This document shows, piece after piece, positions 48,101 through 60,459 of a stretch of DNA of 64,000 nt (position 1 is the stretch's first letter; each line of letters opens with the position of its first letter). This DNA is from Trachythela sp. YZ-2020 (lineage: Eukaryota; Cnidaria; Anthozoa; Malacalcyonacea; Clavulariidae), in the NCBI GenBank assembly GCA_016169945.1, contig JADLSH010000256.1:248001-312000 (forward strand), read 5' to 3'. Made by a program: the position numbers and the translations under genes. The notes under the pieces were generated by a model that worked only from the letters and a program-made list of their open reading frames with translations, was not told where the DNA came from and ran no database searches.

Positions 48101-48983
48101 CCATGCAAAAAAATATTAGCAAAAGGAGATGGGCCACACCAAAACTGTACAATGTCTTTTGCAAAAATGTCACCCTGAAATCACACTGGGAAAAATATCA
48201 TTATTTAGGGGTGGGCCACTGGGAAAAAGTTGAGTATGAAGGGGTGGACCATGCCAAAGATTTAAGACAGCTCAACAAATTCCAGCCATCAACCCTCCCC
48301 TCTCCCAGATAGATAATGAATGGACCCTTTGATACTGGTACTATTACTGTAATATGCAAATATACTGTGCTTAAAATCTGTTCCTGATTTTCTTATATAT
48401 TTTCTTTAAATAAGGTCTACCGTTTCTATTTGGTGTCCATGCTCAATCCAAACCATATGCATTGGCTACTGAATTCCATGGAATTGGTGGACAATGTGTT
48501 ACCATTGGTCATGCAGCAAAGAACCTCTCTCTGGAAATTATGGAATGGGCATTCATACTGGAGAAATGTGCTAGTGCTCTTGCTCATATTCACGAAAAAG
48601 GTTATATTCATTGTGATATTAAACATAATAATATTATTTTGCACAACAGCACAGGCGTTCGTGAACCAGTAATAATTGATTTTGGGAAAATGAAAAAAGC
48701 CGAAAATGTAAAACTTTATAAGCTGAACTCGAAGGAGCAAGATCGCTATATAAAATTTTATAAATATATAGCACCAGAAATAATTTGGGGAAGAAGTACA
48801 GCATCCCCAGCCAGCGACATCTACTCTTTCGGCCAAATAATTTCTCTGGTTGTTTATTACACTAAATCGACTGGTCTGCAAAAAATAGCCAAGAAATGTA
48901 TCAATGGAACACCTGAAAGACGACCTAAATCTGTTGGTATAGCTTTAGAACTTAACAAACATATGAAAATTAAGCACATATAA
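45170..48983 (+). CDS. Protein kinase, three exons, basic N-terminal region
   Basis: Proposed exons: 45170-45546, 46570-46775 and 48415-48983, giving about 383 residues. Exon 1 has a strongly basic coiled stretch (KRRRRNKKLREKSRKE), a likely nuclear signal. Exon 2 holds the glycine loop IGEGTFGIC, the VAVK lysine and the helix-C Glu. Exon 3 holds the catalytic loop HCDIKHNNI, DFG, APE and DIYSFG. The Arg of HRD is Cys, so it is a non-RD kinase, but Lys, Glu, Asp and Asn needed for catalysis are present. Exon 2 follows TTTTGTAG and ends AAT/GTATGA; exon 3 follows AAATAAG; these join in frame. Exon 1 joins in frame only with a donor 2 bp before the better GTAAGT at 45549, or through an unseen small exon (a candidate open stretch lies at 45728-45779). 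Substrate unknown. Confidence 0.72.
47381..47660 (+). repeat. tRNA-headed SINE in kinase intron 2
   Basis: The head GGGGCTACGGTGGCGAAGTG carries an A-box-like TGGCGAAGTGGTTAGCGC and a B-box-like GGATTCAAGTCCC. A central block GGGTTTTCTCCGGGTACTCT...TTTCCTCCCAC, widely repeated in animal SINEs, follows. The tail is AAATAAAATAAAATAAAA. It is in the same orientation as the gene. No functional tRNA fold is expected from the changed arms. Confidence 0.78.
48075..48305. repeat. Degenerate GGGGTGGGCCA repeat
   Basis: GGGGCGGGCCATGC, AGATGGGCCACACC, GGGGTGGGCCACTGG and GGGGTGGACCATGCC recur every 30-80 bp within the kinase intron. A short tandem pair of ACCCCCAATATTTCAC also lies upstream at 46200-46243. 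Confidence 0.5.
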
Positions 48984-50320
48984 TATATATACACTAGAGC
49001 ACTGATCCAATAACTAAAATATACATAGGTCATAGCTTACCATCTCGATATTATAGAGTTTGTAGTAACTCGTTGCATTAATTTATGTTTGTCGGTGGGT
49101 TTTACGATAAATGAAAAACTCGTTTGTGCTTAACAGTAATACACTGTACATGCACGTCATTCTACCAACAAAATTATACATCTTAAATGTCTATAAAAAT
49201 TTCAAGTTTTAGGCTAATGTCTTCTGCTAATTAACGAAGAAATGAAACACTTAGTTATTAAACACCCACTAAATATTTTTAGGATTATTGGGTAAATAAA
49301 ATGTGTGGTGCAAAAACGACTGTTTCGCCCAATATCAGGGCTCATCAGCATGCCTAGGACACGCATAAAAAACCACACCGCACACGGCAGGCTTGTGATT
49401 CCGACATGGACAGCCTTTGAAAGGCCGAAAAAGAGCAAACTGATTTTAAGGCGCCAGCACTCGCCTTTCACACCTTTACTCTGGAGCCAAAGGAGTTTGG
49501 TTGGACATGGTGACTATATGGGACACTTTGTAGATGTGAAATTGCTCAATTTGTCACACCATCCCAGTCTATTCCAACCCTTTACCCCCTCCCTAGTCCC
49601 TAATACACTCCATGCAACTAATCTAAGTCCTAACCTAAAACATAATCCAACCTTACTTATTCCTATATTCAGATTATAATGATAAACTGAAATTAACATC
49701 TGATTCTTTGCAAGAAAGGGTAAAAACACATTGGTAAAAACGTATCAAATTTGTTTTAGTGGAACGAGTTATATTAGTTAAAAGGTAGAACATATTCACC
49801 GTATTCACATAGACTATAAACTCCGCAGCCAAATTCGTATGTTTAGTAAAGAGTAATCTCAAATCTGTGACAAATGTATCGAATATCATGCAATAAAGAG
49901 AATTAATGAAGCTGTCGGCTTTTGACTTCCTTTAAATTCAAATTAAAGGTGGTTAAATCCCATTACTCTCTTTAATCAAATTTAAAACACGCATTAAAGG
50001 TGACTAAAGCAAGCATGGTTTAAACTCGGTTTTATTCTGCTTTAATAGCCAGACTAAGTTTAACTAAATCCATAGGTAATACAAAACCCGTCTTTTGGTC
50101 TTACTAAATGTGATTAAATATATTTTTTCATTTAATCGCATTTAAGCAACATATTAAAGGTGTAAACAGACATTTAATATCTTTAGTGTTTTTATTAAAG
50201 CTGATTAATGACGCGCTTTTCGTCCTGTGATTCTGTATTTACGTTTCGTTCCTTTAAGTATTTTCTTTGCTCTTCCCTTTTCTGTTTTTTAATTTTTGGC
50301 TCAACATTTTCAGCATGGCT
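48984..50320. other. No gene; motif-rich stretch 49930-50200
   Basis: After the kinase stop there are only short ORFs. From 49930 to 50200 the words ATTAAAGGTG, TTTAAT and TTTAA recur in both orientations, like a foldback arm without a clear end. Confidence 0.45.
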
Positions 50321-50743
50321 TTATTTGGTGTCAAATTCCGTGGTCACTCCAGTAGACAGACTACGGGTAGATATATATGATGGCCACAGCATTTGAATTT
50401 TCTTCTTTTTCAAATGTAGGGTGGCACCAGCGTTTGTCAACTCCCTTGCGTCAACTGTATGATCGCTCTTGAAAGTAAAATCTGCAAAACAGGTTATTTT
50501 GTCGAGCGTTTTTGCGCTACATGGTTCTTTCGTACGGTCAATGTGAATCTCGTAGACGTGTGTTCCTTTCAAATGATCTTTTGTCCCATCCACTATGTCT
50601 TCGCTTGAAAGTAGGTCATTTCCTCTTTTCATCCATCCTTTAATCGCAAACTTAAAAGTTGCAAAATGTGAATCGAGTGAGGTCTTTCCCTTCTGTGCCT
50701 CGAAAAACGAGGTCCCGCTGGCTGACTTTATCACAACCCGCAA
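50321..50743 (-). CDS. Hypothetical ORF or exon
   Basis: 141 codons open to a stop at 50321, with balanced, coding-like composition (FATFKFAIKGWMKRGND, HVYEIHIDRTKEP) and no recognised domain. There is no ATG at the 5' side; it begins after CTAGCTCAG, which could be a splice acceptor. It abuts the SINE at 50750-50970, so a repeat-derived ORF is also possible. Confidence 0.3.
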   Translation of the reverse strand: MRVVIKSASGTSFFEAQKGKTSLDSHFATFKFAIKGWMKRGNDLLSSEDIVDGTKDHLKGTHVYEIHIDRTKEPCSAKTLDKITCFADFTFKSDHTVDARELTNAGATLHLKKKKIQMLWPSYISTRSLSTGVTTEFDTK

Positions 50744-50749
50744 CTGAGC

Positions 50750-50970
50750 TAGCTGAAGTTGACCTTATCACAACCCGCACACCCGATAACCTATATATAC
50801 AGAACTTACGATTACAGCTCAGCAACTGGCCTCTGTAGCTCAGTTGGTTAGAGCACTGCACCGGAATCGCAGGGCCGTGGGTTCAATTCCTGTCAGAGGA
50901 CTTAGCGTTGCATTTTTCGCAACCGTTCCTGGTTAGGTCTTAAATTGTGTATATATCTACTCACTTGGAT
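50750..50970 (+). repeat. tRNA-derived SINE, plus copy
   Basis: The tRNA-like module at 50830-50901 has GCTC/GAGC D-arm pairing, A-box TAGCTCAGTTGG and B-box GGTTCAATTCC. Its 6-bp acceptor ends CCTCTG and CAGAGG still pair. The body reads TTGCATTTTTCGCAACCGTT. Upstream it shares TTATCACAACCCGCA and CAACTGG with the copy at 16.5 kb. The anticodon arm is poorly conserved, so it is not called as a tRNA gene. Confidence 0.72.
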
Positions 50971-50999
50971 TATCAACCAAACCCAGTATTATAATTATT

Positions 51000-51451
51000 A
51001 CGTAGGCTGTAGTTGTCGTTTCTATTAATATTAAACATGCTAGATATGCTGTCTGGGAGTTGCTTGTTTTTAACTTTATGCATAAATGTTATTTTATGAG
51101 ATCTCCTTCTTTCAGCTAATTGTTGCCAGCCAAGTTCGGTTAGCATATCGCTTATTCTTGTGCACTGGAGGAAAAGGAGCCTTGACAGGTCAATTGATTT
51201 TGGAGTTTATCTTCACGTCCAGAACGAAAATCTTTTAGCATTTCCTTGGTAGACTTATATATGTCGTACTGAATATTAATTAGTATATGGGTATTGGTAG
51301 ATTTCCATAGCTCGTTAATCGATTCATTAGGAGAGGTTTTTAAATATGTACGAAGAACTGTTGGCACTGGATAAATTTTACCGATGGCGGATATATACTC
51401 TGACCAAATTTGTTGCGTGTTAGATAGACAGTACTTAGTGTTCCTGATATT
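51000..51451 (-). pseudogene. R2-like LINE fragment, region before the C-terminal endonuclease
   Basis: On minus it reads RNKFGQSIYPPSVKFIQCQ, then LKTSPNESINELWKST and IQYDIYKSTKEMLKDF, up to QNQLTCQGSF. The same blocks occur in the copies at 52183-53126 and 63801-64000. The 3' part is replaced by unrelated sequence. A neighbouring copy's AAT-rich tail adjoins at 51454. Confidence 0.65.
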
Positions 51452-52182
51452 GAAATAATAATAATAATGGAAACTTTATTAATTTGTAATAAATATGTAT
51501 ACAATATGACAATGATAAACCTCACTTTTACAGTTCACCATTGTCTACTTGAATTAACTCTTTATATATGATAAAAATATTAGTATGACATTAGTTCTGG
51601 GTTATCCCATTCTTTGTTACGTTTACAAAATATATAATATTATGAGAACCTGATACAAGTGTTAATAATTTTCCTAGCAAGATATGTTCTACATTGCTGG
51701 TCAAATTTCAGATCTTTCTGCATTTCAACAAAGTCTGGTGAGGTGAATTGGTTGAAAACTGCTAGTGAACTAATAGATAAATTTACAGATTTGACTTTAT
51801 CACATTTGTTGTGATGTTCCTTTATCAGTTCCTGATATTCAAATCCGACAGTAATTCGAGTATGTAAATACATTTGTTTTCAATCGTTATCAAAAGATCA
51901 GGACGTAATCTATCTCCAGTGAAAAGAGATGGACTAATATAGCCTGAAAGGTCAACATAAAGGTTAGAATGTTCTACGGATTCAAGTGTGGATGTAATAA
52001 AAATTAGAATAGAATCATGTCGCCAGGTAAAACGTCCCGCACTTAGGTAGATTTTGCATCCAGCGACAACGTGAAGTAAAGTTTCGGGTGTCAAACAGAA
52101 CGAGCATTGAGATATAGATGATATTTCCCATTTTAACAGGTTTTTCCTGGTCGAAAGCGTGTTATTTATGTACCTGATGGTG
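51452..52182 (-). pseudogene. R2-like LINE 3' end with restriction-like endonuclease
   Basis: On minus: a CCHC-like finger (CSFCLTPETLLHVVAGC), WRHDSILIF, then LRPDLLITI and YILEL, the PD...E pattern of the restriction-like endonuclease at the C-terminus of R2/R4/NeSL-type LINEs. It is followed by VKSVNLSISSLAVF and a 3' UTR with an AAT tail. A one-base frame change lies near 51850. The element is truncated at its 5' side and carries no RT. Confidence 0.68.
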
Positions 52183-53126
52183 AATAATAATAGTAAAAAT
52201 AATAATAATAGTGATAATAATTCTGGAAACTTTATTTATTTACGATCAATGTTTACATACTACAGTGATAAACTTCTCTTTACAGGTAGTTCAACAGTGT
52301 CTACTTGAATTAACTCTATATATATATGACAAAAATATTAGTATGACATTAGTTGTGGGTTATCGCATTCTTTGTTACGTTTACAGAATATATAATATGA
52401 GGACCTGACACAAGTGTTAATAAGTTTCCTAATCAAGTAATTTCTACATTGCTAATCAAACTTCAGATCTTTCAACATTTCAACAAAGTCCAGCGATGAT
52501 CGACTGAAATCTCTCCCAGTGAACTGATAGATAGATTTATAAATTTTACTTTTTCATGATTTTTATTTTGGTCGTTAATTAGTTCTTGATATTTTTGTTT
52601 TTTGACGGGTTAGAGTAGTAAGAAGATTAGATTCAAATCCGACAGTAAGTTCGAGGATATAAATATATTTGTTTTCAATTGTTAACCAAAAGATGAGGGC
52701 TTAATCTATCCCCGGTGATAGCAGATGGACTGATGTAGCCATGAAGATCAGCGTAAAGGTTAGAATGTTGTACGGATTTAAGTGTGGATGCGATGAAGTT
52801 AAGAACAGAATCGTGTCGCCATGTGAAACGTCATTCATTTAGAAAGTCTTGCAGCCAACGACGACGTGAAGTAATGTTTCAGGTTCCAACCAGAATGAGC
52901 ATTCGGATGTAGGTGATATTCCCTGTTTCAAAAGGTTTTTGCGATTCGGAAGCGTGTTATCTTTGGACTGAGGAACATGCAGGTGGAGTTGAATGAGAGG
53001 GTCGATGTTCGAGAAGAATGAGCCTTGTGAAATGAGGTGATTTTGAAGCCTTTCTTCGTGTTTTTTCCTGATGGTGCTTAATACGTCCTTAGTGTTTTTG
53101 TATGTATCATATTGTACATTTTTGTA
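52183..53126 (-). pseudogene. R2-like LINE 3' part, split from its upstream part by the 10.7-kb segment
   Basis: Frame 53129-52839 reads YKNVQYDTYKNTKDVLSTIR, QNHLISQGSF, then CSFWLEPETLLHVVVGC, where one finger Cys is Trp-adjacent but C-x2-W has replaced C-x2-C. The rest to the AAT-rich tail (52183-52223) is readable with stops. The upstream part of the same copy appears at 63801-64000: joining the two sides at one TA keeps the reading frame. Same family as the two fragments before it. Confidence 0.7.
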
Positions 53127-53600
53127 CACAGCAAAAAATCAATTTCTTAGGAGAAAAAAAATTATCATTTTAAGAATATATTTTCTCAGAATAAGAAAGT
53201 TATTTCATAAGAAAAACATTTTCTTAATTTAAGAAAATATTTTCTTAAAATGAGAACGTTATTTCTTAACAAAAGTTATCTTGTTAATTTAAGAAAATGT
53301 TTGCTACAAATTAATAAGTTGTTTCTCAAAATAGAAATACTTGCGCCATAAGAAAAAAATTCTTAATTTTTCTTGGAACAAGAAAATTTTAAAAACCTTC
53401 CTTAAAATTTTTTAGATAATATTTCTTATTTTGAGAAATTGTTTCCTGTCAAGAAAAATTACAAGAAAAATGTTCTTGTTTTAAGAAAACATTCCTTAAA
53501 ATAAGAACATTAATCTAGGCAAGATAATCCGGGATGATATAGCTACTTGCGTCATAGAATAATAATTTCTGACTATTCTTGAAACAAGAAAATTATTCTT
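53127..53600. repeat. Left arm rich in AAGAAAA/TTTTCTT words
   Basis: From 53145 to about 53600, words such as TTTTCTTAATTTAAGAAAAT, TTCTTAAAAT and ACAAGAAAA recur at 10-35 bp spacing in both orientations. The right arm (63560-63798) has the same words. Confidence 0.75.
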
Positions 53601-54599
53601 GTTGAGAAGTGAACTAAAAATCTATAAATTCGATAGACAATGATATTTTCTCGTTGCTTCATCTTTGTTTCAAGAACACTTGTAACGTTATTGACAAGCC
53701 TGGCAGCTCGTCAAATAATTCGATCGATTAGGTCAATTCGATCGACCGCAAATGTTGCATTTTTAATTATGTTTTGCGTCGTATCAAAGAACATGCATTT
53801 TTAAGATCCTCCTGTATACTTTCAATTGCCAAGAGAGCCTTTTCAAAGGTAGCCATATTAAACAAATTGAAAGTAAAAATCTATCCGGCTTTCGACATAA
53901 GTATGATCGAGTTGAAAGAACTTTGTTTCAGTTGAGTTGTGGTCTCATGCGCGCGAAAGATTCAAATACAATGGTGAAAAACACATGGAACTCTGTAGTG
54001 CCATACAAATAAAGATTAAAGGGCTTATGCAGCAAAAGTTCGGTTCTAGTGAAACTCTCTTACTAAAAAGAGAACTTTTGAAGCTATGAAGATTGACGTT
54101 TGGAGCTTTTCCATATCCCATTTCGTTCTTGAGATATTAAGATGCGTTTGATATGTAAATAACATCACTATGACATCACACTGCATAATGAATTGTTGGA
54201 AAATAATTGAATTAAATCACTTGAAACTCTGCATGACTTGTGTGGTGTCCTGCGATAGACAGAAACAAATCACAGTTTAAAGGCGATTGGTTAAATAATC
54301 TCAGAGGTATTCGTGATTTTACAACAATTCATACAAACATAATTTATTTGAAGCTCCTCGTAAGGCTTTTCAGCTCAAATTTACAAGATTGTGATTACAA
54401 ATATCTATGTTACAATTTACAAATTTATGTTTACAAAGTTAAGAATTAATTATCTACGTAGACTATAATAAAAGATTAATTTTCCATTTACTCTATAAAG
54501 TTTATGTAGAATGTTTTTTAATTTAAAAAGTCTTTGAGAAGGTCTTTCTTTAAATTATATTTAAAGCTTAGAACCGTAGATTTAGATTTCAGCGATTCG
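53601..54599. other. No firm gene
   Basis: A short minus ORF (53856-53767, MATFEKALLAIESIQEDLKN...) of 29 residues starts with ATG and looks coding, but has no partner exon. The rest is AT-rich. Confidence 0.35.
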
Positions 54600-56560
54600 T
54601 TTAAATCATTCCAGATAGTAGAAGCTCTGAATAAAAAGGATTTCTGCGCTGTAGACATGGATTACATTATACATCATAAGGCAGTCCCTTAAGTATAAAA
54701 TCTTTTCGACAGGAATCCATTTCAATTGTTTTAGAACAGGCGTTATATGATCATATTTACGAGTGCCTGTTACTATACGTGCGGCAAAATTTTGTACAGT
54801 TTGTAATTTACTAATATTCTTCTGACTTATGGCAGACCAAACAGATGAGCAATAAAACAACTTTGAAAAAACACAAGATTGGATTATCGTTTCCAGAATT
54901 TGTAGCGCAAATAAATTCTTTATCCTATTAATTTGGTGCAGTTTATTCATGCACGACGATACCACTTGTTTAATGTGCTCGTCACAGGATAGGGTTGAAT
55001 CCATAGTCAAACCAAAATCTTTAGCATTTTGCACCGGATGTATGGTCTTCCCAAGAAACGTGATTGTTGTGTCAAGTGGAATTTGTTTCAACATCTGCGG
55101 TGTACCAAAAAACATTATTTTTGTTTTACCGGGGTTTGCAAGAAGACTATTGTTGCACAAGTAGGCCTATGTAGCGATGGCGGAAAGATCTTTATTGATC
55201 GTCAACACTGCATCTTGTAAATACCTAACGCGAAATGATAAAAATAGTTTGGAGTCATCAACATAACTATCCAACTTGCTATTGAGTGGAATAGAAGGAA
55301 GGTCGTTAATGAAAATATTGAACAATAGGGGTCCCAGACTTGTGGGACTCGTTTCGTAACGGGAATCAAGTCAGATGTTTCAGCACGTACCAATCCGAAC
55401 AGCTTGCATCCGACCAGAAAGATATCTCCTAAACCACTCGAGTGTATGAGACGAGATTCCGCAAAGCTTTAGTTTGTGAAGGAGAATATCATGATCGATG
55501 CTATATATCAAAGGCTTTGCTTAGATCAAGTAAAACTAGCGCAGTGATTTTCTTTTCATCAATAGCGTCAAAAATATAGTCGGTTACCATTAGGTGAAGT
55601 GATTCTGTTGAATGTTGCTGTCTATTGCCACTTTGATGTCTTGTCAGTCGACTATACCGCTCTAAGTAAGATGACAATTGATTATTAGCAATCCTTTCAC
55701 ATACCTTAGAATTAGCAACTAATAAGGAGATTGGACGATTGTTGCTTGCGACTTCGGGATCTCCTTCTTTCACATGTGGCACAACTTCAGCAAATTTCCA
55801 TACAGTGGGAAATATGTTAGAGGTGAACGACAGATTTATTAAATCGGTTAAAGGTTTTGACACAACAGAGAGACATTTATTGTCACTTTATCGTTGCCAG
55901 GGGATTTATTGGAGGGCATATTCATTACTGCTGCGTCCAGTTCTTCCCTGGTTATTTGGCTTAGAAAAAATTGTTCTGTCTGCGGGCAGTCTTCTACAGG
56001 TTCACGCTGTGCGACTGGAATAGAGTGGTCTTGCGCCAATTTCTTTACAGCTTCCGCTGTAAGGCTGCCCACCGAAGCAAAATATGAATTAAATTCATTT
56101 GCCATTACCTTGTGATTTGATGATAAATTCAATTCTCCGCCAGATTTATTCGGCAAGTATCTCCTAATTGTTTTCCAAATGGCTCGACTGTTGTCTTTGT
56201 TTGTGCGATCTCATTATCAACAAACAACTTTTCAGCTTCGTTAATCATTTTATTTGTTTCAGCCTTTAACTTCCTAAAGATGGCCCAGTTCAAGTCGCAA
56301 CGTGTTTCCTTGCCTTAAGTAAATTTTTATCACTTATTTTCATTTGCTCTTTAATTTCAGGTTTGATAGGAGCGTGAAGATCTAGCGCCTGTAGAAACTC
56401 GGTATTAAAGTGTTCTAAGCGAATATTTACGTCAGTTATTTCATCTAAAGTACGCCATGGGACTTTTGTGTTTAGCATACCTGTGTTTAGCACAATATAT
56501 AGTATATCAGATGAAATATATTTGGTAATTGCACACAGATAAAATGACATCCCTACCAGA
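54600..56560 (-). mobile_element. LINE (jockey/CR1/L2-like), 5'-truncated, minus
   Basis: On minus: linker 56550-56290 (APIKPEIKEQMKISDKNL), a second linker frame 56156-55848 (NMPSNKSPGNDKV), RT palm 55863-55501 (NRPISLLVANSKVCE, ALVLLDLSKAFDI), a degraded middle, and the thumb and C-terminus 55160-54606 (LLANPGKTKIMFFG, VQNAKDFGLTMD, LKQLKWIPVEKI). The stretch with PQGS and FADD (55160-55500) is heavily damaged. The endonuclease is absent. Confidence 0.8.
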
Positions 56561-57116
56561 TTTATGCTCGCTTATTGCTTGCACTTCCTATATACAAAGG
56601 CCAAACATAGATAAATTTGGCGCGGCTCACCTTTCCTATTTGTGTTGTACCAAACCTGAAATCACATACAATTTTCATTAGCAGGACAATTAATATTTCA
56701 CAATTATAGCCCATAGAAATGAAAAGTCACTTACAGCATTGTTAACTAATATATACTAATTTTTTTAGCTACTAAATTTTTTGAGGGGGATCAATAATAG
56801 GGCTAACATTTAGATCCTCCTGTAAGGGCCTATTATTCTTAATTTTAAGGTTCGTGAATAACTATTTTGATGAATGAATGAAAATAATATTTTAACAGGC
56901 GGTTCTTGTCACCCAAAAGTGTTTTTCGATGAAGCCCTGATTGATTGATTAATTGATTGATATTAATTTACATACAGCATTAATACTCTGCCCAGATCCT
57001 GGCGGGGATATTCCATAGGCTGGGCAGCTTAGTTCCCAAATAAACAAAAATGAAAATTATTAGGAATAATAATACCAAATGCTGATCGATCTAACTTTGG
57101 CTTGTGGGGAGCCCGG
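56561..57116. other. No gene; host sequence of the Gypsy insertion
   Basis: A GATTGATT repeat at 56937-56961 precedes sequence that continues beyond the Gypsy element at 61415 (CCCGGCCTTAATTT). No ORF of note. Confidence 0.45.
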
Positions 57117-57296
57117 TGTAATGTTTGGATGTCAAATCTCAAACGAGGATTCACACAGATTGAAACATCAAGAAGATAACAAAATATAATTCAAAATGGT
57201 AGTCTCATTTTACAACGAAGGAGTCTCGAGCCCAGTCCTGGGGCCGACTTAAATATATGCTAATGATACAGGTACCCCAAGATAGCATACATTACA
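57117..57296 (-). repeat. Gypsy 3' LTR
   Basis: 180 bp, identical by eye to 61230-61409. Confidence 0.93.
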
Positions 57297-57491
57297 TCCC
57301 TTTCCTTATGAAAAACAAAATCACTTAAAAATAATATTCATACATATAGTAAATTTACCTAATTGATTAACTATCATTTATGACTTTGAATTGTTCAAAA
57401 AAAACCCTAACAGTTCCTGATAAATGTTCATCCTAAATGTTCGTTCTAATTCCTAATAGTTCTTAATAAATAAAGCAAATAATATTAAATA

Positions 57492-59070
57492 TCAAACTTT
57501 GTATATGAAGTCCTCCTTTTGAGTTGACTTTATGACTCTCCCAGATCTCGATCTTTTCACTTGATCATCACTCGTACCAAGGGGTGATGGTTCCCTGCTG
57601 GATTGTTTGGATATCTCCTGCCTCGGCTGTGCTTCCTCTGTATTCGTTGTTGACACTGCTGTATTCGTTGTTGACACTGCTGACTTCCTCAACACACTCC
57701 GATAGCGCCGATACTGTCTGCCATTCTGAGTGACCACGGTAAATGATCGCGGCGTATCATGAGCTTTGGACACTTTCACACTTTCCCATCGTTTGTCTAA
57801 ACGCTGTAACCAAGCACAATCGCCTTCGCCTAACTGGGACAAACTTTTGGCTGTCCGATCATGGTACTTCTTCTGTAGCTCACGCTCTCGCTGGCGACTT
57901 TCCTTTACAACACCTGGATCAATCACTCTTGGCTCCAATTTCTTCGCTGCAGTTGGAATATTTGACTTTAAACGCCGTCCCATCAACAACTGACCAGGTG
58001 ATGCCAAATCATCCGAGGGTGTCGTACGATAGCTTAGTAAACCCAGATATACGTTTTGTTTGGATTTCTTTAGAATGTTCTTTGCAATTTGAACATATTT
58101 CTCGGCCAATCCATTTGCTTTTGGGTGGTACGGGCTGGTTAAGGTGTGCTTTATTCCCCAGGTGAACACGAAATTCGTGAATTCACTCGAACTGTATTGT
58201 GGGCCATTATCCGTCACCAACTCGTCACATACTCCATGTCTGGCTAACATCGACTGAATAGCTTCTATCACGGTACCAGCCAACGTATTTCGCAATTGCA
58301 GGATCCCGAAATATCGACTGTAATAATCAACTACGAGAACATAGTTCTTATTGTTCCATGTGAACAGGTCGGACGCTATACGCTGCCATGGTCTTTGAGG
58401 TACTTCCGAGCTGTGCAGTGGTTCCTTCGGGTTAGACGACTGATACTCTGAACACGTATTACATGACGATATCATTTCGTGTATTTCTTTGCACATCCCT
58501 GGCCAATAGACCAAGTCTCTTGCTCTTCTCTTGCACAGAACAATTCCTAGATGACCAATATGAATCTTGCTGAGAATGTTGGTCCGCAGAACTTTCGGTA
58601 TGACAACATTTTCTCCCTTGAAAACGACCCCATTTATCACACTCAGTTCATGCTTGATAGGCCAATAATCTCTAACTTCAATGGGAACATCTGATCTCTT
58701 CGTTGGCCATCCTTGTTTCATAACCCTCACTAAAATTTGCATGCCTTCGTCTTTCGTCGTCTCATTCTTAATTTCCTGTAACTTTTCATCAGTGACTGGA
58801 ACATTGTTCCACACGGTATGAACCAACTCGTTGAGGCTTTCATCATCTGCTGCAGCTTCACTCAGATTAAATGATCTCGAGAGACTGTCCCCAACTGGAA
58901 TTTCTTTCCCTGGTTTATAAACTACTTTCAGATCATATTTTTGGAGACGCAGTTGCATTCGTTGCAGTCTTGAATACTGCAAGACTGGACCAGGGGACTG
59001 CGTCAGCAAAGTTTTGACGTTGTTGAAAACACTCTCCATATTCGCGTCCCACAGCCACACTGATTCTTTC
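57492..59070 (-). pseudogene. Gypsy integrase, RNase H region deleted
   Basis: This frame begins with the connection region (VWLWDANMESVFNNVK, PGPVLQY) and then jumps directly to RLQRMQLRLQKYDLKVVYKP, the block that normally follows RNase H; the RNase H catalytic region is missing in frame at about 58970. Integrase follows: HHCC finger (HIGHLG ... SSCNTC), catalytic Asp in ASDLFTW, Asp in LVTDNGPQYSS, Glu in GLAEKYV. The C-terminal tail has a duplicated AVSTTNT. Integrase looks complete. Confidence 0.87.
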
Positions 59071-60459
59071 TGTAATCTCCGAGAGCTTCGGCGCAAACTT
59101 GGCTAGATACGTCACCATGCCCAACACCGTCTCTAACTCTTTCTTGGACGTGGGTGAACTCATCTGCCGTATAGCTTCAACTTTGCTTGGATCTGGCAGC
59201 AGACCTTTCGCGGTGAATTTATGACCAAAATAGATTACCTCTTCAACTCCAATTTCCAACTTGTCAGGATTGAGCTTTAACTTCCTTTCTCGACAGCGTT
59301 GAAGTGTAGCACTTAGATTCTTATCATGCTCCTCGCGAGTTTCACCCGTAACTAAAATATCATCGATTATCACGTGCACACCGACCAGGTTTTCCAGAGT
59401 CTCATCTGCTTTCTTCTGAAAAATCTCCTGGGCTGAAACAATTCCAAAAGGCATTCTGCTGAAGCACCATCTTCCAAAAGGTGTGTTGAACGTGGTTAAC
59501 TTACTGCTTTGTTCCTTCAACTTCACTTGCCAGTAGCCTGAAGAAGCATCTAATTTGTTAAAATACTTTGCACCACTTATTTTTGAAGTGATGTCCTCTA
59601 AGGTTGGAAGTGGGTAGTGTTCTCTCATTATAGCCTTGTTGAGATCACTTGGATCCAGACATATGCGTATCTTATTTGTACCTTTCTTCTCGACAGCAAC
59701 CATTGAACTCACCCATTCGGTAGGCTGGTCAACCCGCTTTAACACCCCAAGGCTTTCCATCCTTTCCAATTCTTTCTTCACTCGATCTTTCATAGTGAAT
59801 GGAATTCTTCGTGGTGGATGGACAACAGGAACAGCATCTTCTTTTATCTTTATGGAGCATTCACCCTTCAGCTCCCCCATACCACAAAATACATCTGCGT
59901 ATTGGTCAAGAACAACTTCTTTTGTCATCTTGGTCTGGTTGTCATTCTTTATATTCACCTCTGCATTTACATTCATCTTGATTAAGTTCATTGAATTGCA
60001 TGCGGGAAGACCCAAGACTGGCTTGGCAAGCGTGTTCACTATGTAGAATTCCAAAGGTTTAATTAATGCTTGGTACTGACATTTCATTGTACATTTACCC
60101 AAAACGTCCAACTGATGTCCTCCATAGCCCGAAAGCTTCACCAACCCAGGTTTCTCCAGTTTGACACTTTTAGCCAAAATGCTATTATACACTGACACTG
60201 GGATACAGTTCACTTGTGCACCTGTGTCGAGTTTGAATTGCACTTTCTTCTGAGATGGACTCAGCTTAATATGGACCAAAACTTCACTCTCCTCAATGAG
60301 ATCACAAGTTACAGTGTTGAGAAAAAAGTCATCACTTCCTTCTTCTGAGTATTCATGATAACTATCCTGCTCAACACCTTGAACTTTGGCATCTGCTGAA
60401 GATTTGCACATTTGAGCAAAATGTCCCTTCTTACTGCACTTGAAACAAACCTTTCCCAT
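59070..60459 (-). pseudogene. Gypsy protease and reverse transcriptase
   Basis: Open from 60459 to about 59075 in frame. The aspartic protease site is FKLDTGAQVNCIP (about 60230). RT blocks follow: WVSSMVAVEKKGTNKIRICLDP-type fingers near 59700, YFNKLDASSGYWQV (first Asp), FGRWCFSRMPFG, and VHVIIDDILVTG with the catalytic Asp pair. The YFGHKF and SKKELETVLGMVTYL blocks close the RT. All catalytic Asp residues are present. After ITE a short deletion changes frame. Confidence 0.87.

Noticed and set aside
50829..50902. Functional tRNA gene
   Set aside because: The D-arm and acceptor partly pair, but the anticodon arm is poor, and the same module recurs with a shared body at 16.4 and 61.7 kb, so it is a SINE head.
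59636..60046. 136-codon plus ORF
   Set aside because: Exact antisense of the Gypsy reverse transcriptase.
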